In this document: in pieces, positions 17,365-25,315 of the stretch
Layout: each line of letters starts with the position of its first letter
Position numbering within the stretch: the first letter of the stretch is position 1
From: Micrococcaceae bacterium RIT 802
Lineage (GTDB): Bacteria; Actinomycetota; Actinomycetes; Actinomycetales; Micrococcaceae
Direction: 5' to 3'
Assembly: GCA_016892645.1 (NCBI GenBank)
Contig: JAFEMX010000013.1
Location: 43,149-107,148, forward strand
DNA: 64,000 nucleotides
The notes under the pieces: generated by a model
What the model was told of the DNA's origin: nothing
What the model saw: the letters and a program-made list of their open reading frames with translations, nothing else
Databases searched by the model: none
Program-made: the position numbers and the translations under genes

Positions 17365-17384
17365 GATAGAACATATGTTCTATC
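17365..17384. promoter_or_regulatory. SOS (LexA) box-like palindrome
   Basis: GATAGAACATATGTTCTATC is a perfect 20-bp palindrome whose core GAAC-N4-GTTC matches the actinobacterial/Bacillus LexA box. It lies immediately upstream of the ImmA-like start on the minus strand, within the 202-bp space before the plus-strand methylase. LexA cleavage after DNA damage would then derepress the protease and integrase. It could instead be an operator for a phage repressor. Confidence 0.65.
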
Positions 17385-17565
17385 TCACGCATGAAGCCAG
17401 TGCTACGCCAGGCAAGACAAGATGTCCGGACGGGTCGGTAACCTTCGGCGGCATCCAAGCTGGCGGAGCGCCCATTTGAGGGTCCCGATCGCTGGCTACG
17501 GCTACGACTAGACTTGCCTATGATTGAAAGCTTCTCCGGGCAAAGAGCTGGAAGGAAACTAGAAG

Positions 17566-18447
17566 GTGGATGTTGCCGTTCGGCAAATCAAGGGGGCCAG
17601 TCCGCTCCGATACCCCGGCGGTAAATCCGCCCTAACGGACTTCATAGCCGAGATTATCGATTCCCTTTGCCTCGATGATGCTACGTATGTCGAACCGTAT
17701 GCCGGTGGCGCCGGAGCCGCCTTGGCGCTTTTGGATCGGGGAGCAGTGGCCAAGGTGGTCATAAATGACTTGGATCCAGCAATCTATTCGTTCTGGGAAG
17801 CCGTCGTTAACCACAATGAATCGTTCCTGGAGTTATTCGATTCCGTGCCAATAACGCTTGATGAATGGGACCGACAAAAGGCGATCTACAGGGTCAAGGA
17901 TGTGGGTGACCCAGTGTCGTTGGGCTTCGCCACGTACTTCTTGAATCGGACAAACAGGTCAGGAGTCCTGAACGCTGGGGTGATCGGTGGCCGTCAACAA
18001 GCCGGCGCCTATAGGGTCGGGGCTAGGTTCAATAAGGAAGCCCTGCGGCCTCGTTTAGCGTGGATCGGAGAGAAGCGCGAGCACATCAAGGTAACTAACG
18101 TGGACGGGTTGCAGTGCATTGAGGCGAATATCGGAAGGCCTGGGACCTTCATTTACGCTGATCCGCCGTACTTCGATAAAGGAAGTTACCTTTATTTGAA
18201 CGCGTTTGGGCCCGACGACCACAAGTGCCTAGCGGCTCTACTCCGCTGCTATCCGACAGCTCCTTGGCTCCTCAGCTACGATTTGGCCCCAGAGATAGTC
18301 AAGCTTTACACGGAATTTAGCCAGAGGCCGCTGGCGCTCAATTACTCGGCTCACAGGACGGGAACAATGAATGAGCTCGTCGTTGTCTCCAAAGCGGTCG
18401 CTCCGCTAGTCGGCCAGTTTGATTTTTCTATTCCTGTGCAACCTTGA
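17566..18447 (+). CDS. D12-class DNA adenine-N6 methyltransferase (Dam-like)
   Basis: Methylates adenine using S-adenosylmethionine (293 aa). The N-terminal LRYPGGK (residues 14-20), SAM-binding EPYAGGAG (43-50), NDLD (67-70) and catalytic ADPPYF (DPPY at 199-202) motifs are all present in D12-family order. GTG 17566 follows GGAAGGAA. Its base composition is clearly less GC-rich than host and late phage genes, and it converges on the nuclease-like gene with a 20-bp 3' overlap, which suggests a module that modifies phage/host DNA and is paired with the two minus-strand genes. It could also be an orphan methylase protecting phage DNA. Confidence 0.9.
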   Translation: MDVAVRQIKGASPLRYPGGKSALTDFIAEIIDSLCLDDATYVEPYAGGAGAALALLDRGAVAKVVINDLDPAIYSFWEAVVNHNESFLELFDSVPITLDEWDRQKAIYRVKDVGDPVSLGFATYFLNRTNRSGVLNAGVIGGRQQAGAYRVGARFNKEALRPRLAWIGEKREHIKVTNVDGLQCIEANIGRPGTFIYADPPYFDKGSYLYLNAFGPDDHKCLAALLRCYPTAPWLLSYDLAPEIVKLYTEFSQRPLALNYSAHRTGTMNELVVVSKAVAPLVGQFDFSIPVQP

Positions 18448-19492
18448 GAGCCTTGCTGAACCAACGAAGTGCCATTCTTGCGCACCTTCCAAATTCGCCC
18501 GTCTCGTAGCGTGATGCCGACGCGTGTGCTGCTGACAATTCGGTAAGTCTCAGGCGGTCGATTATGAGTCCCATGTCGCCTTCCAAGTTGTACGCGGCAT
18601 TGATTGCGGATTCGTCGAAGGCGTATGTTGTGTCTTCGGAAATTGTGTCGTGTCCCACTCTTGGTATGAAGAGTGCATGGATTGATTGCGACGATTGGCC
18701 TCGTGTGAAGAATGGGTCATATCGTCGTTTATTGCCGTTGATCGGTTTGGCTTCCCAGTTGGCCCCACTGGCGACTTGCCCCAACAGGACTAGACCGGGC
18801 GGACGACCGTCGAGAAAGGACCTCCAAGCAACGATGTCGATCCCCCCGTCTTTGACGTATTCGTTGACTCCTGGAGGCCGCTTTTCTACAGCGACCCCAA
18901 GCCCAGAAACTGTCACGAGGTCTTTGACCGCATCGAGCATTTGTCGGCTATCCGGGCGCGGCCACCCCATCCAATAGGCTCTACCACCTACAAGCTCGGC
19001 GGCGTTGATGTACGCCACGGCTTGGAACGCGTCAGCCATCTCCCTCTTGAGGTCATCTCCAAGGTGGTCCTTCAGTAGTTCCGACCGTGCTGCCGTCATC
19101 AGTAGGCAGGTCAGATAGCACATATGCGCGAGTGCTTCACGTCGGCCGGCCGACGGCCGCCTGGTCAAGTGCCAAGAGTTGAATTGGGCCACGACTTGAA
19201 ATGGATACAGTTCGCCCAAGGCCCTTTGCCGGAATAGCAACTCCTCGTAGACCCTATCTGCCAGAGCCTCGGAGGCGGCATCTGTGATTTCCGGATCCGT
19301 TCCACCGAAATCGAAACCCATCTCAGCATCGAATTCGTCGACTTCGTCAGGCTCCCCGCCGTCCTCCTCCAGAATGTCCTGGGATCCGAGTAGTTCTGCT
19401 CGCGTGAGGCGCCTGCGCCCGCTGGCAACCTGCAGTTCCACCCAGTCGGCCGATCGCGCCCTTGTGGCTTGGGGGCTGAATGCGTCAATCAT
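18428..19492 (-). CDS. Uncharacterised protein, possible PD-(D/E)xK-type nuclease
   Basis: A 354-aa protein with no confident family assignment. An acidic stretch (40-65) precedes a helical region, then KDGGIDIVAW (214-223) followed 15 residues later by LLGQVASGANWEAKP (236-250). This spacing and the GxD … Q arrangement resemble the catalytic core of Mrr-like PD-(D/E)xK nucleases (Asp219, Gln239), although the usual QxK lysine is replaced and Lys249 may substitute. It overlaps the ParB-fold gene by 8 bp and converges with the methylase. Lower GC than its surroundings. A restriction or DNA-damage effector is inferred. Confidence 0.6.
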   Translation of the reverse strand: MIDAFSPQATRARSADWVELQVASGRRRLTRAELLGSQDILEEDGGEPDEVDEFDAEMGFDFGGTDPEITDAASEALADRVYEELLFRQRALGELYPFQVVAQFNSWHLTRRPSAGRREALAHMCYLTCLLMTAARSELLKDHLGDDLKREMADAFQAVAYINAAELVGGRAYWMGWPRPDSRQMLDAVKDLVTVSGLGVAVEKRPPGVNEYVKDGGIDIVAWRSFLDGRPPGLVLLGQVASGANWEAKPINGNKRRYDPFFTRGQSSQSIHALFIPRVGHDTISEDTTYAFDESAINAAYNLEGDMGLIIDRLRLTELSAAHASASRYETGEFGRCARMALRWFSKALKVAQE

Positions 19493-20576
19493 TCTGCTGC
19501 AGGGCCCCCTCGGAGTTGGAGTCCCGAGCGCGCTTGTACCGCCGCTCCACCTGCGAGGCTATGACGTCGACATTCTCGAAGACGTCTTTGACGTTCTGCC
19601 TTACATCCGGGTCGCCCTCGTAGCTACTTAGGATCTTCATGGCATCAATAGACGCGCTTCGAAGTCGTCGGATGGCTTTGGCAAAGACGTCTGCTTTGTC
19701 CTCTACCATCTCGTAGGCGACCCTTAACTCGCCGTCGTCAGCTAGTGCGTCTAAAGCTCGGGGGTTGCCGAGCACGGCTACTAGCTTGCCCAGGTCCGGA
19801 TTTTGGGTCCGTACGACGGCTGCTTTTGAACCCTGCCCATACAGCCACGTCATGAACTGTTTGAGTTCAGGAGCCTTATCTTCCGGAACTGATTCGCTGG
19901 TGAGGATTTGTGACACCGGCGCTTCGATTCCCAGGTAGCGTCGGACGCTCGGAGAAGGCAGGGCCGTGTACAAGTGCGAAAAGTAGAGATTGCGCTTCTC
20001 AATGTCCCGCCTGTCAAAGCCATGGTCCTCGGCGGCGCGCAGAACGGCGTATGCATTCACCAATCGCGTTACAGTGCTGTGGCTATCGCCGAGCTTGCTG
20101 CTTATCTCATCGATGTCACGCGTTTCTCGGTACCAGTCATGGGCGAATCGGGCCTTTGCGTAGGAGTCCCACTTGAAAGCACCGTTGATGTGTTTAAATC
20201 CGATGAACTCTCGGGCAGTAGTACGGTCGGGAACGACATTTACGGTGATCGCTTCAGGCTCTGAGCCAGCGTTCCTATCTTCGGGCGGGGTAAGGCCTGT
20301 GAGTTCCTGTAGCCGCGGATCTCGAATAACCTTCAGTGCTGCCAGGCGACGGTTGCCCTCGATGACGGTCCCGTCTGGAAGGGCGATCAGCGGCTCGTAG
20401 TTAATCCAGCCGGAGTTCGATATCGAATTGACTAGTTCACTGAGGTCAGCAACCTCGGCGAGCTCCAATAGAGCGCTGTCCTGGTTCTCCGCAACCCGAT
20501 CCGGCATTCGCGGGTTTCGGGGATCCAGCAGGAGATCTGAGACATTTCGCGTTTCAAGATTCATTTCCTGGGTCAA
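19485..20576 (-). CDS. ParB/sulfiredoxin-fold protein (candidate defence component)
   Basis: A 363-aa protein whose N-terminus is a ParB/Srx nucleotide-binding domain: LLLDPRNPRM (15-24), PDGTVIEGNRRLAALK with the ParB box-like EGNRRLAAL at 73-81. A helix-turn-helix follows (IDEISSKLGDSHSTVTRLV), then helical C-terminal region. Genuine partition ParB needs ParA and parS, neither seen nearby, and the phage has another ParB at 23529. Coupled by 4 bp to the repressor upstream and by 8 bp to the nuclease-like gene downstream, so it should be made in the lysogen. Possible sensor/NTPase of a modification-dependent system (inference). Confidence 0.7.
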   Translation of the reverse strand: MTQEMNLETRNVSDLLLDPRNPRMPDRVAENQDSALLELAEVADLSELVNSISNSGWINYEPLIALPDGTVIEGNRRLAALKVIRDPRLQELTGLTPPEDRNAGSEPEAITVNVVPDRTTAREFIGFKHINGAFKWDSYAKARFAHDWYRETRDIDEISSKLGDSHSTVTRLVNAYAVLRAAEDHGFDRRDIEKRNLYFSHLYTALPSPSVRRYLGIEAPVSQILTSESVPEDKAPELKQFMTWLYGQGSKAAVVRTQNPDLGKLVAVLGNPRALDALADDGELRVAYEMVEDKADVFAKAIRRLRSASIDAMKILSSYEGDPDVRQNVKDVFENVDVIASQVERRYKRARDSNSEGALQQND

Positions 20577-21211
20577 TTGTCGCCCTCAATCTCTTGTGAT
20601 TCTTCGCCGGCTGCGCCATGCGATTCGTCGAACCGATCGCGGTCCGTCTTGAAATTCGGATGCGCCGCCAATGTCTCGATCGGCGGCACTTCATCGTCCT
20701 GGTCATCGGTCTGCGACTGGACAATCGGGGCAAAAGAAAAGCCCGTCTTCTGTCCCGAGATAACACCACGGCTACGTCGAGCCTCACCCGCAGCGCGCTC
20801 GCCGGATGGATTCGCTTCTGGTTGTTCCTGGTCGTCATGGTTCGCCTCGCCTTTGTTCGAGCGCATGACGGCCAGAACTGCGGTGAGCAGTTGCTGGTCG
20901 TATTCGCTGAGTTCGGTTGATGTGCGAACGACGTCCTCGATGCTCGGATCGGCGGAGCCGGAGTGGGCGATGCCCATGGACTCCAGCGCCGCTTGGGCGA
21001 CGCGGGATTCCGAGACCATCAGGATCTTTGCCAGCATCCGGATGGTCTCGGCCTTGATGGAGATCACCGGTTCATCCTTGATGCGCCCCAGGTTGGTGTG
21101 GCTCATCGGGGAGCCGGCATCGGCTGCTCGCTTGGACAGGTGTCGTAGCGACCAGCCGTTGCGGTCCAGGGCCTCTTGGATGAGGGAACCGAGCGGGTGG
21201 ATTTCGTTCAC
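20573..21211 (-). CDS. Phage repressor, XRE-type HTH protein
   Basis: A 212-aa DNA-binding protein with a helix-turn-helix in the first 60 residues (SLRHLSKRAADAGSPMSHTN) and an acidic, low-complexity C-terminal half (Asp/Glu/Gln/Ser-rich), which could be the oligomerisation or ImmA-cleavage region. It is divergent from a Cro-like gene, the usual layout of a lysis-lysogeny switch. No Ser-Lys peptidase dyad of the LexA/CI type is apparent, consistent with control by the separate ImmA-like protease. Confidence 0.78.
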   Translation of the reverse strand: MNEIHPLGSLIQEALDRNGWSLRHLSKRAADAGSPMSHTNLGRIKDEPVISIKAETIRMLAKILMVSESRVAQAALESMGIAHSGSADPSIEDVVRTSTELSEYDQQLLTAVLAVMRSNKGEANHDDQEQPEANPSGERAAGEARRSRGVISGQKTGFSFAPIVQSQTDDQDDEVPPIETLAAHPNFKTDRDRFDESHGAAGEESQEIEGDN

Positions 21212-21277
21212 GACAACATCCTCGGGGCGGATTGCGACTTCGACCTAATGGGCCGGGCACCGGCTGTTACGCCGGAC

Positions 21278-21398
21278 TGGACACTAGAAACTTACCAGTT
21301 ATCACCAATTTTGCCCCGGAACAGTGCGAATCCGAGGATGTATTGAAACAAGGGCTGGACACCGGGCCAGACCTTGCGTTAGGTTTTATTGGACACTA
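21278..21398. promoter_or_regulatory. Operator-like repeats in the repressor/Cro switch
   Basis: TGGACAC occurs three times in the 206-bp divergent space: 21278-21284 and 21390-21396 (both extended to TGGACACTA) and 21356-21362 (TGGACACCG). Repeated short sites flanking divergent promoters are expected for repressor/Cro operators. AT-rich TTAGGTTTTATTGG before the last copy is a plausible promoter element for the rightward transcript; boxes are not certain. Confidence 0.5.
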
Positions 21399-21417
21399 CG
21401 GCAGAGAAAGGGTTACA

Positions 21418-21711
21418 GTGAGTATCGTCATCGACAAGCAAGTGATTGGAGACCTCTGGATGGAACTCCGGGATCGCAAGAAGCTCCAGCGGCTGATGAT
21501 CGTCCAGGACGTTTCCAACCGGCGGCTCGCGATGGCGGCCGGCTGGAAGTCGCACAGTTACATGAATCGTTTGGTCAGTGGCCAGGTGAAAACGCTGGAG
21601 CCTGAGCCGGCACTCCGTATCGCCAAGTTCCTGGGCGTGGGGGTGGAGGATCTTTTTTTGACCAAGGTGGAAGATTCTGCTGGACGCCATGGGTTGAAAA
21701 AGGTGTCGTAG
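21418..21711 (+). CDS. Cro-like XRE helix-turn-helix regulator
   Basis: A 97-aa protein from GTG 21418 (GAAAGGG upstream) with an XRE/Cro HTH over most of its length: NRRLAMAAGWKSHSYMNRLV then TLEPEPALRIAKFLGVGVEDLF, typical of small phage and excisionase-type regulators. It is the first gene rightward from the switch. Probably represses the lysogeny promoter or starts the early programme (inference). Confidence 0.8.
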   Translation: MSIVIDKQVIGDLWMELRDRKKLQRLMIVQDVSNRRLAMAAGWKSHSYMNRLVSGQVKTLEPEPALRIAKFLGVGVEDLFLTKVEDSAGRHGLKKVS

Positions 21712-21797
21712 CCGATTGGCTGCTCACCAAAGGAAGAAGCCCCCAGCTGGGCAAACAGCTGAGGGCAATGAAAACCAATTTTGGAAGAGGTATTTCA

Positions 21798-21938
21798 ATG
21801 ACAACGATACCGGAGACCCGGCGTCCCGTCACGGCGGGGGAGCGGCGTCCGACCCGCGAGGAATGCATCCAGGCGGCTGCGGTTGTCCTGGCCACAGCGG
21901 TCCGTGAATTCGAACCCGTCCCGTCGGTGGCGTCGTGA
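21798..21938 (+). CDS. Small early protein (46 aa)
   Basis: Begins at ATG 21798 behind GAAGAGG, and its stop overlaps the next start (GTGA). The product has basic N-terminus (TRRPVTAGERRPTREE) and an alanine-rich helix. Ribosome site, coupling and phage-like codon use make it a probable gene; function unknown. Confidence 0.6.
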   Translation: MTTIPETRRPVTAGERRPTREECIQAAAVVLATAVREFEPVPSVAS

Positions 21939-22519
21939 AGGCCAGCGACTTCAGACCCGGCGAGAAAGTCACCGAGCAGGTGCGTGGTATCGGCGTCGTC
22001 TTCCGGGACGATGCGAAGAGCGCAGAGTATCCGGGCTTCGTGCCCGTCCGGTGGGAGTCCGGCGACCGCACGATGACGCGGGCCGTGAACCTCAACCCCC
22101 TAGATTCCCGGCCGGCATCCCCCCATGCCGGTCGGGGCCAGACCGCCGGGACGCCTACTTCCCCCCAGGGCGTCCCGGCTCCGACCCCCGAGCAGCATCG
22201 GCTGGATGCGGTGGACCGCATGCAGCGGGCACAGCGGCACCTCCGGAAGGCGGCACAGCTGGAGGGTACCGGCCAGCCGATGCTCTGCGCCACCTACGCC
22301 CGCCGGGCCGTCGAGCTGATCGACGAGGCGCGGACATCGACAGCCGCCTACCGCGGGCCCAAGCATGCGACGCGGCTCGCGCTCCAGCGTTCCGCACAGG
22401 TCCTGGTTGACGCGATCCGACCGGCGTGGCAGGCGCTGAAGAGGGATCTTCGGGCCGCGGGCCACGGGACCCAGGCTGACTTCACGCTGGCGGGTCCGTC
22501 GAAGGGCGGCCGGTCGTGA
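21935..22519 (+). CDS. Hypothetical early phage protein
   Basis: A 194-aa soluble protein, GTG start in a GTGA overlap. The N-terminal ~55 residues (GEKVTEQVRGIGVVF … YPGFVPVRW) look like a small beta domain, followed by a Pro/Ala linker and a helical C-terminal half with heptad-like Leu/Ala spacing. No family recognised. Confidence 0.68.
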   Translation: MKASDFRPGEKVTEQVRGIGVVFRDDAKSAEYPGFVPVRWESGDRTMTRAVNLNPLDSRPASPHAGRGQTAGTPTSPQGVPAPTPEQHRLDAVDRMQRAQRHLRKAAQLEGTGQPMLCATYARRAVELIDEARTSTAAYRGPKHATRLALQRSAQVLVDAIRPAWQALKRDLRAAGHGTQADFTLAGPSKGGRS

Positions 22520-22791
22520 GCCGGCGTCCGTACCGCCGCGTGGCGCATGTGTGGATGAAGCCGGCCCGGGGCATTCCGGTCCCGCGGTGGCTCCGCGTGG
22601 AGTACAAGAACCAGCCGGAGCTCAAGACGCAGCTGATGAACAAGTGCAAGCAGACCTGGCCGAACCAGCCGGTCCTGCTGGACATGACCTTGCTCGGCAC
22701 CGATGCCGGCGCACCGGTCTTCGTGAATGGAAACACCGAGCCGTCGGCCCGCCTGGGCTTGGCTCCCATCGTGGAAGGAAAGGCATCGTGA
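22516..22791 (+). CDS. Hypothetical early phage protein
   Basis: A 91-aa basic protein coupled to its neighbours by 4-bp overlaps on both sides (GTGA starts). No motif recognised; mixed alpha/beta composition without membrane segments. Confidence 0.62.
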   Translation: MSRRPYRRVAHVWMKPARGIPVPRWLRVEYKNQPELKTQLMNKCKQTWPNQPVLLDMTLLGTDAGAPVFVNGNTEPSARLGLAPIVEGKAS

Positions 22792-22985
22792 AGACACCTA
22801 CTAGGGAGCAGGCGTCGTTCCGGCGCCGGCTGCTGGTCTGGACGCCGCTGGCGGTCGTCCTGTCGGTCCTGTGGACCGTCACGTCCCCGCTGGGCAACGG
22901 GATCTCCGTCCTGTCATTCGGGCTGCTGGTCCTTGTGGCCGTGGCGATCGTGCTCGACGACGGCGAGAGCAGGGCCGAGGCATGA
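22788..22985 (+). CDS. Small two-helix membrane protein
   Basis: A 65-aa protein from GTG 22788 with a basic N-terminus (KTPTREQASFRRR) followed by two hydrophobic segments (LVWTPLAVVLSVLWTV, VLSFGLLVLVAVAIVL) and an acidic tail. Directly followed by a second small membrane protein; early location argues against a holin. A role in superinfection exclusion is possible but unproven. Confidence 0.62.
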   Translation: MKTPTREQASFRRRLLVWTPLAVVLSVLWTVTSPLGNGISVLSFGLLVLVAVAIVLDDGESRAEA

Positions 22986-23206
22986 GCATCGGCGCAGCAT
23001 TCCTGCTGCACCTGCTGGTCATCGTGGTGGTCGTCGCCGTCGCCTTGGTCCTGGCGTTCTGGCTGGTGTCCCTGCTCTGGCTTGCCTGGGCTGCGCTGTC
23101 GATGAAGGCAGCCTCCGACGGACAGCCGTACTCGACGCTGGATCTGATCGGCCAGGACCTGTCCCGGCTCGACCGTCTCGACGGATTGGGGAGTGAGCTC
23201 CGATGA
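22982..23206 (+). CDS. Small membrane protein
   Basis: A 74-aa protein with a long hydrophobic N-terminal half (two helices around FLLHLLVIVVVVAVALVLAF and WLVSLLWLAWAAL) and a hydrophilic C-terminus. Coupled by ATGA to the previous membrane gene and the next gene, so the pair may act together at the envelope. Confidence 0.62.
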   Translation: MSIGAAFLLHLLVIVVVVAVALVLAFWLVSLLWLAWAALSMKAASDGQPYSTLDLIGQDLSRLDRLDGLGSELR

Positions 23207-23526
23207 GCATGACTGAGGACCAGTTCCTGGGCAACGTCCGGGCACTCGCGGAGGCCGTCCGGCCCGGGCTGGCCGAGTCGATGGACCGGCACCCGTCCCG
23301 GCGTGAAGTCGACCGCCGGGAGGACGCGGCGCAGCAGGCCGCGGATCTTCGGATGGCGGCAGAGGCGACGCTGGGCCGGGCGGTCTACCTGCTCGAGCGG
23401 GCCGAACCGCTGGCGGACATCATGGCCGTCGTGGCGGCGGGTATGGCCCACCTGGGCGAAGCCAATCAATGTGAGATAGCTGCCGGGATTCCGGCGGCGA
23501 CGAGACGAAGCGTGGAGGGGAATTGA
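23203..23526 (+). CDS. Hypothetical early phage protein
   Basis: A 107-aa, Ala/Arg/Glu-rich, predominantly helical protein, coupled to the preceding membrane gene and ending at the start of parB. No family recognised. Confidence 0.6.
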   Translation: MSMTEDQFLGNVRALAEAVRPGLAESMDRHPSRREVDRREDAAQQAADLRMAAEATLGRAVYLLERAEPLADIMAVVAAGMAHLGEANQCEIAAGIPAATRRSVEGN

Positions 23527-23528
23527 TC

Positions 23529-24986
23529 ATGGCAAGACTTGAGGAGTTGCAGATCGAGATGATCCGGGTGAACCCGGCGAACATCCGCAGCGAGATCGAC
23601 ACGGGCACCGACAAGATGCAGCGGTTGACCGCCGAGTTGAAGACGATGGGCATGGTGGAGCCGCTGCAGGTGTACCCGCATCCGGACATCGAGGGCGACT
23701 ACATGTTGCGCGATGGCCACCGGCGCCGTCTGGCCGCGATCGCTGCGGGTCTGTCCACGGTTCCGTGCCTGATTGTGGATGCCCCGAAGCGCGGGACGCT
23801 GGACGACGTCGAGGTCATGATGACCACGGGTCGTAACCACGAGCCGTTGACAGTGTTGGAGGAGGCCCGCGGTTTCCAGGCGCTTCTGGATCTGGGGATG
23901 AACGAGTCGACGATCGGGAAGAAGTTCAAGAAGCCGAAGTCGGAGGTGGTCGCGAAGGCGAAGCTGACGCAGGCCCCGGAGGGTGTGCAGAAGGCCTACG
24001 GTTACCAGCGGTTGGATCTGGAGGGCGTGAAGCGGCTCCAGGAGCTGGAGGCGGGCGGCGCTGCGGATGTGTACGAGCGGGTGACGGCCCGGATCGAGGA
24101 GCGGGCGACAGGGGCAACCCTGATCGACATGGAACGGCTCATCCTCACGGAAGAGCGGGACCTGGAGAAGCAACGGCTCCTGGAGTCCGTCGAGGCCCTG
24201 GGCGCGGAGAAGGCGCCGTACGAGGCATCTTACGGTGGCCAGTGGGTGGAGGCCCCTGCGATGTCCGACCACGAGCACGCGGAGGCCGGCGACAAGTACC
24301 TGATCCATACCCCGTACTCGTACGACAACGACAACCCGGAATCGACGGTCACCTGGTACCGCAAGTCCAAGAAGGCCGCAGTCGAGGTGTCGGACGAGGA
24401 GAAGGCGGAGAAGGAGCAGCTCCGCGCGCTGGCTGGTGGATTGGGGATCAGCTTCCAGGTCCGCCGGACGTTCCTGGCGAAGCAGGTCGCTGACCCGCTG
24501 GGTGGCGTGAACCAGGCAACGGATCAGGAGATGCTCTTCGAGCTGCTCTGGCCGGACATCTCCCGGCTGGACGACGAGCTGCTCGGGGACATCACGGGCA
24601 TCCACAAGCCGGAGGACGCTGACGAGTACGGCAAACACGACATTCGCTTGGGCTGGCTGGGGAAGGTCGAAGCCCGGTTCAGGACGTTTTCATGGCGGCA
24701 GCTGGTCCGCGCCTATGCGCTGTACGAGAACCAGGACACGGACAAGCAGCTGCGGAACGTGAAGAACTTCGACCGCACCACATACGAGTGGCGGACCCGG
24801 CAGAAGTGGCTGACCCGCCTGCAGACGTGGTTCGGGTACCGCCTGGACCAGTCGGAGCAGGACGTCCTGGACCACTTCAAGGCCAAGGGCGGCACCTATG
24901 GACACACGTATCGGGGAACCGATGATCAGAAGGCCGAGCTCAAGAAACACGGCCGGGTCCTCGCCGAAGACGTAGAGGTCCTCTGA
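23529..24986 (+). CDS. ParB/RepB-type DNA-binding protein
   Basis: A 485-aa protein with an N-terminal ParB domain: IRVNPANIRSE, GMVEPLQVYP and the box DYMLRDGHRRRLAAI, then a central HTH (LDLGMNESTIGKKFKKPKSE) and a long C-terminal region. ATG 23529 is used; TTG 23523 is also possible behind GGAGG. There is no ParA in the prophage, and the element integrates, so partition is unlikely. ParB-like proteins without ParA occur in other actinophages, perhaps as regulators or DNA-condensing factors. Confidence 0.85.
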   Translation: MARLEELQIEMIRVNPANIRSEIDTGTDKMQRLTAELKTMGMVEPLQVYPHPDIEGDYMLRDGHRRRLAAIAAGLSTVPCLIVDAPKRGTLDDVEVMMTTGRNHEPLTVLEEARGFQALLDLGMNESTIGKKFKKPKSEVVAKAKLTQAPEGVQKAYGYQRLDLEGVKRLQELEAGGAADVYERVTARIEERATGATLIDMERLILTEERDLEKQRLLESVEALGAEKAPYEASYGGQWVEAPAMSDHEHAEAGDKYLIHTPYSYDNDNPESTVTWYRKSKKAAVEVSDEEKAEKEQLRALAGGLGISFQVRRTFLAKQVADPLGGVNQATDQEMLFELLWPDISRLDDELLGDITGIHKPEDADEYGKHDIRLGWLGKVEARFRTFSWRQLVRAYALYENQDTDKQLRNVKNFDRTTYEWRTRQKWLTRLQTWFGYRLDQSEQDVLDHFKAKGGTYGHTYRGTDDQKAELKKHGRVLAEDVEVL

Positions 24987-25315
24987 TGCCGTGGACTGCG
25001 GTTGACGACCGCGCCACCGAGATTGGTCTTCCGATCGACACGAGCCAGTTGGCTCCAATTGGGCACAGGCAGCTGGAAGCCCCGGCGGGGGCAACGTGGC
25101 CCAGGGCGTGCATTCGTCCATATCAGGACGGATGGGTCGCAAAGGTCTGGCTGGCCCCGGGGATTCCCGCACGCAGGAAGGGATTGCTGCTGGCGGGCTG
25201 GCATTCGGTCAGAACGGATGCCCTGGCCTATGCGGTCCAGCAGGTGGGGATCCTGCGGATGTTCCCGGGGAAGGGCAGGTCGTATCCGGACCCAAAAGGG
25301 GAACCGCCATGCTGA
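24986..25315 (+). CDS. Hypothetical early phage protein
   Basis: A 109-aa protein between ParB and the WhiB-like gene, coupled to both by short overlaps. Middle region (CIRPYQDGWVAKVWLAPGIP) resembles a small beta-rich domain. No family recognised. Confidence 0.62.
   Translation: MPWTAVDDRATEIGLPIDTSQLAPIGHRQLEAPAGATWPRACIRPYQDGWVAKVWLAPGIPARRKGLLLAGWHSVRTDALAYAVQQVGILRMFPGKGRSYPDPKGEPPC

Noticed and set aside
23529..24986. ParB as evidence for a plasmid-like prophage
   Set aside because: No ParA, no replication initiator of plasmid type, no parS seen, and clear integration sites.
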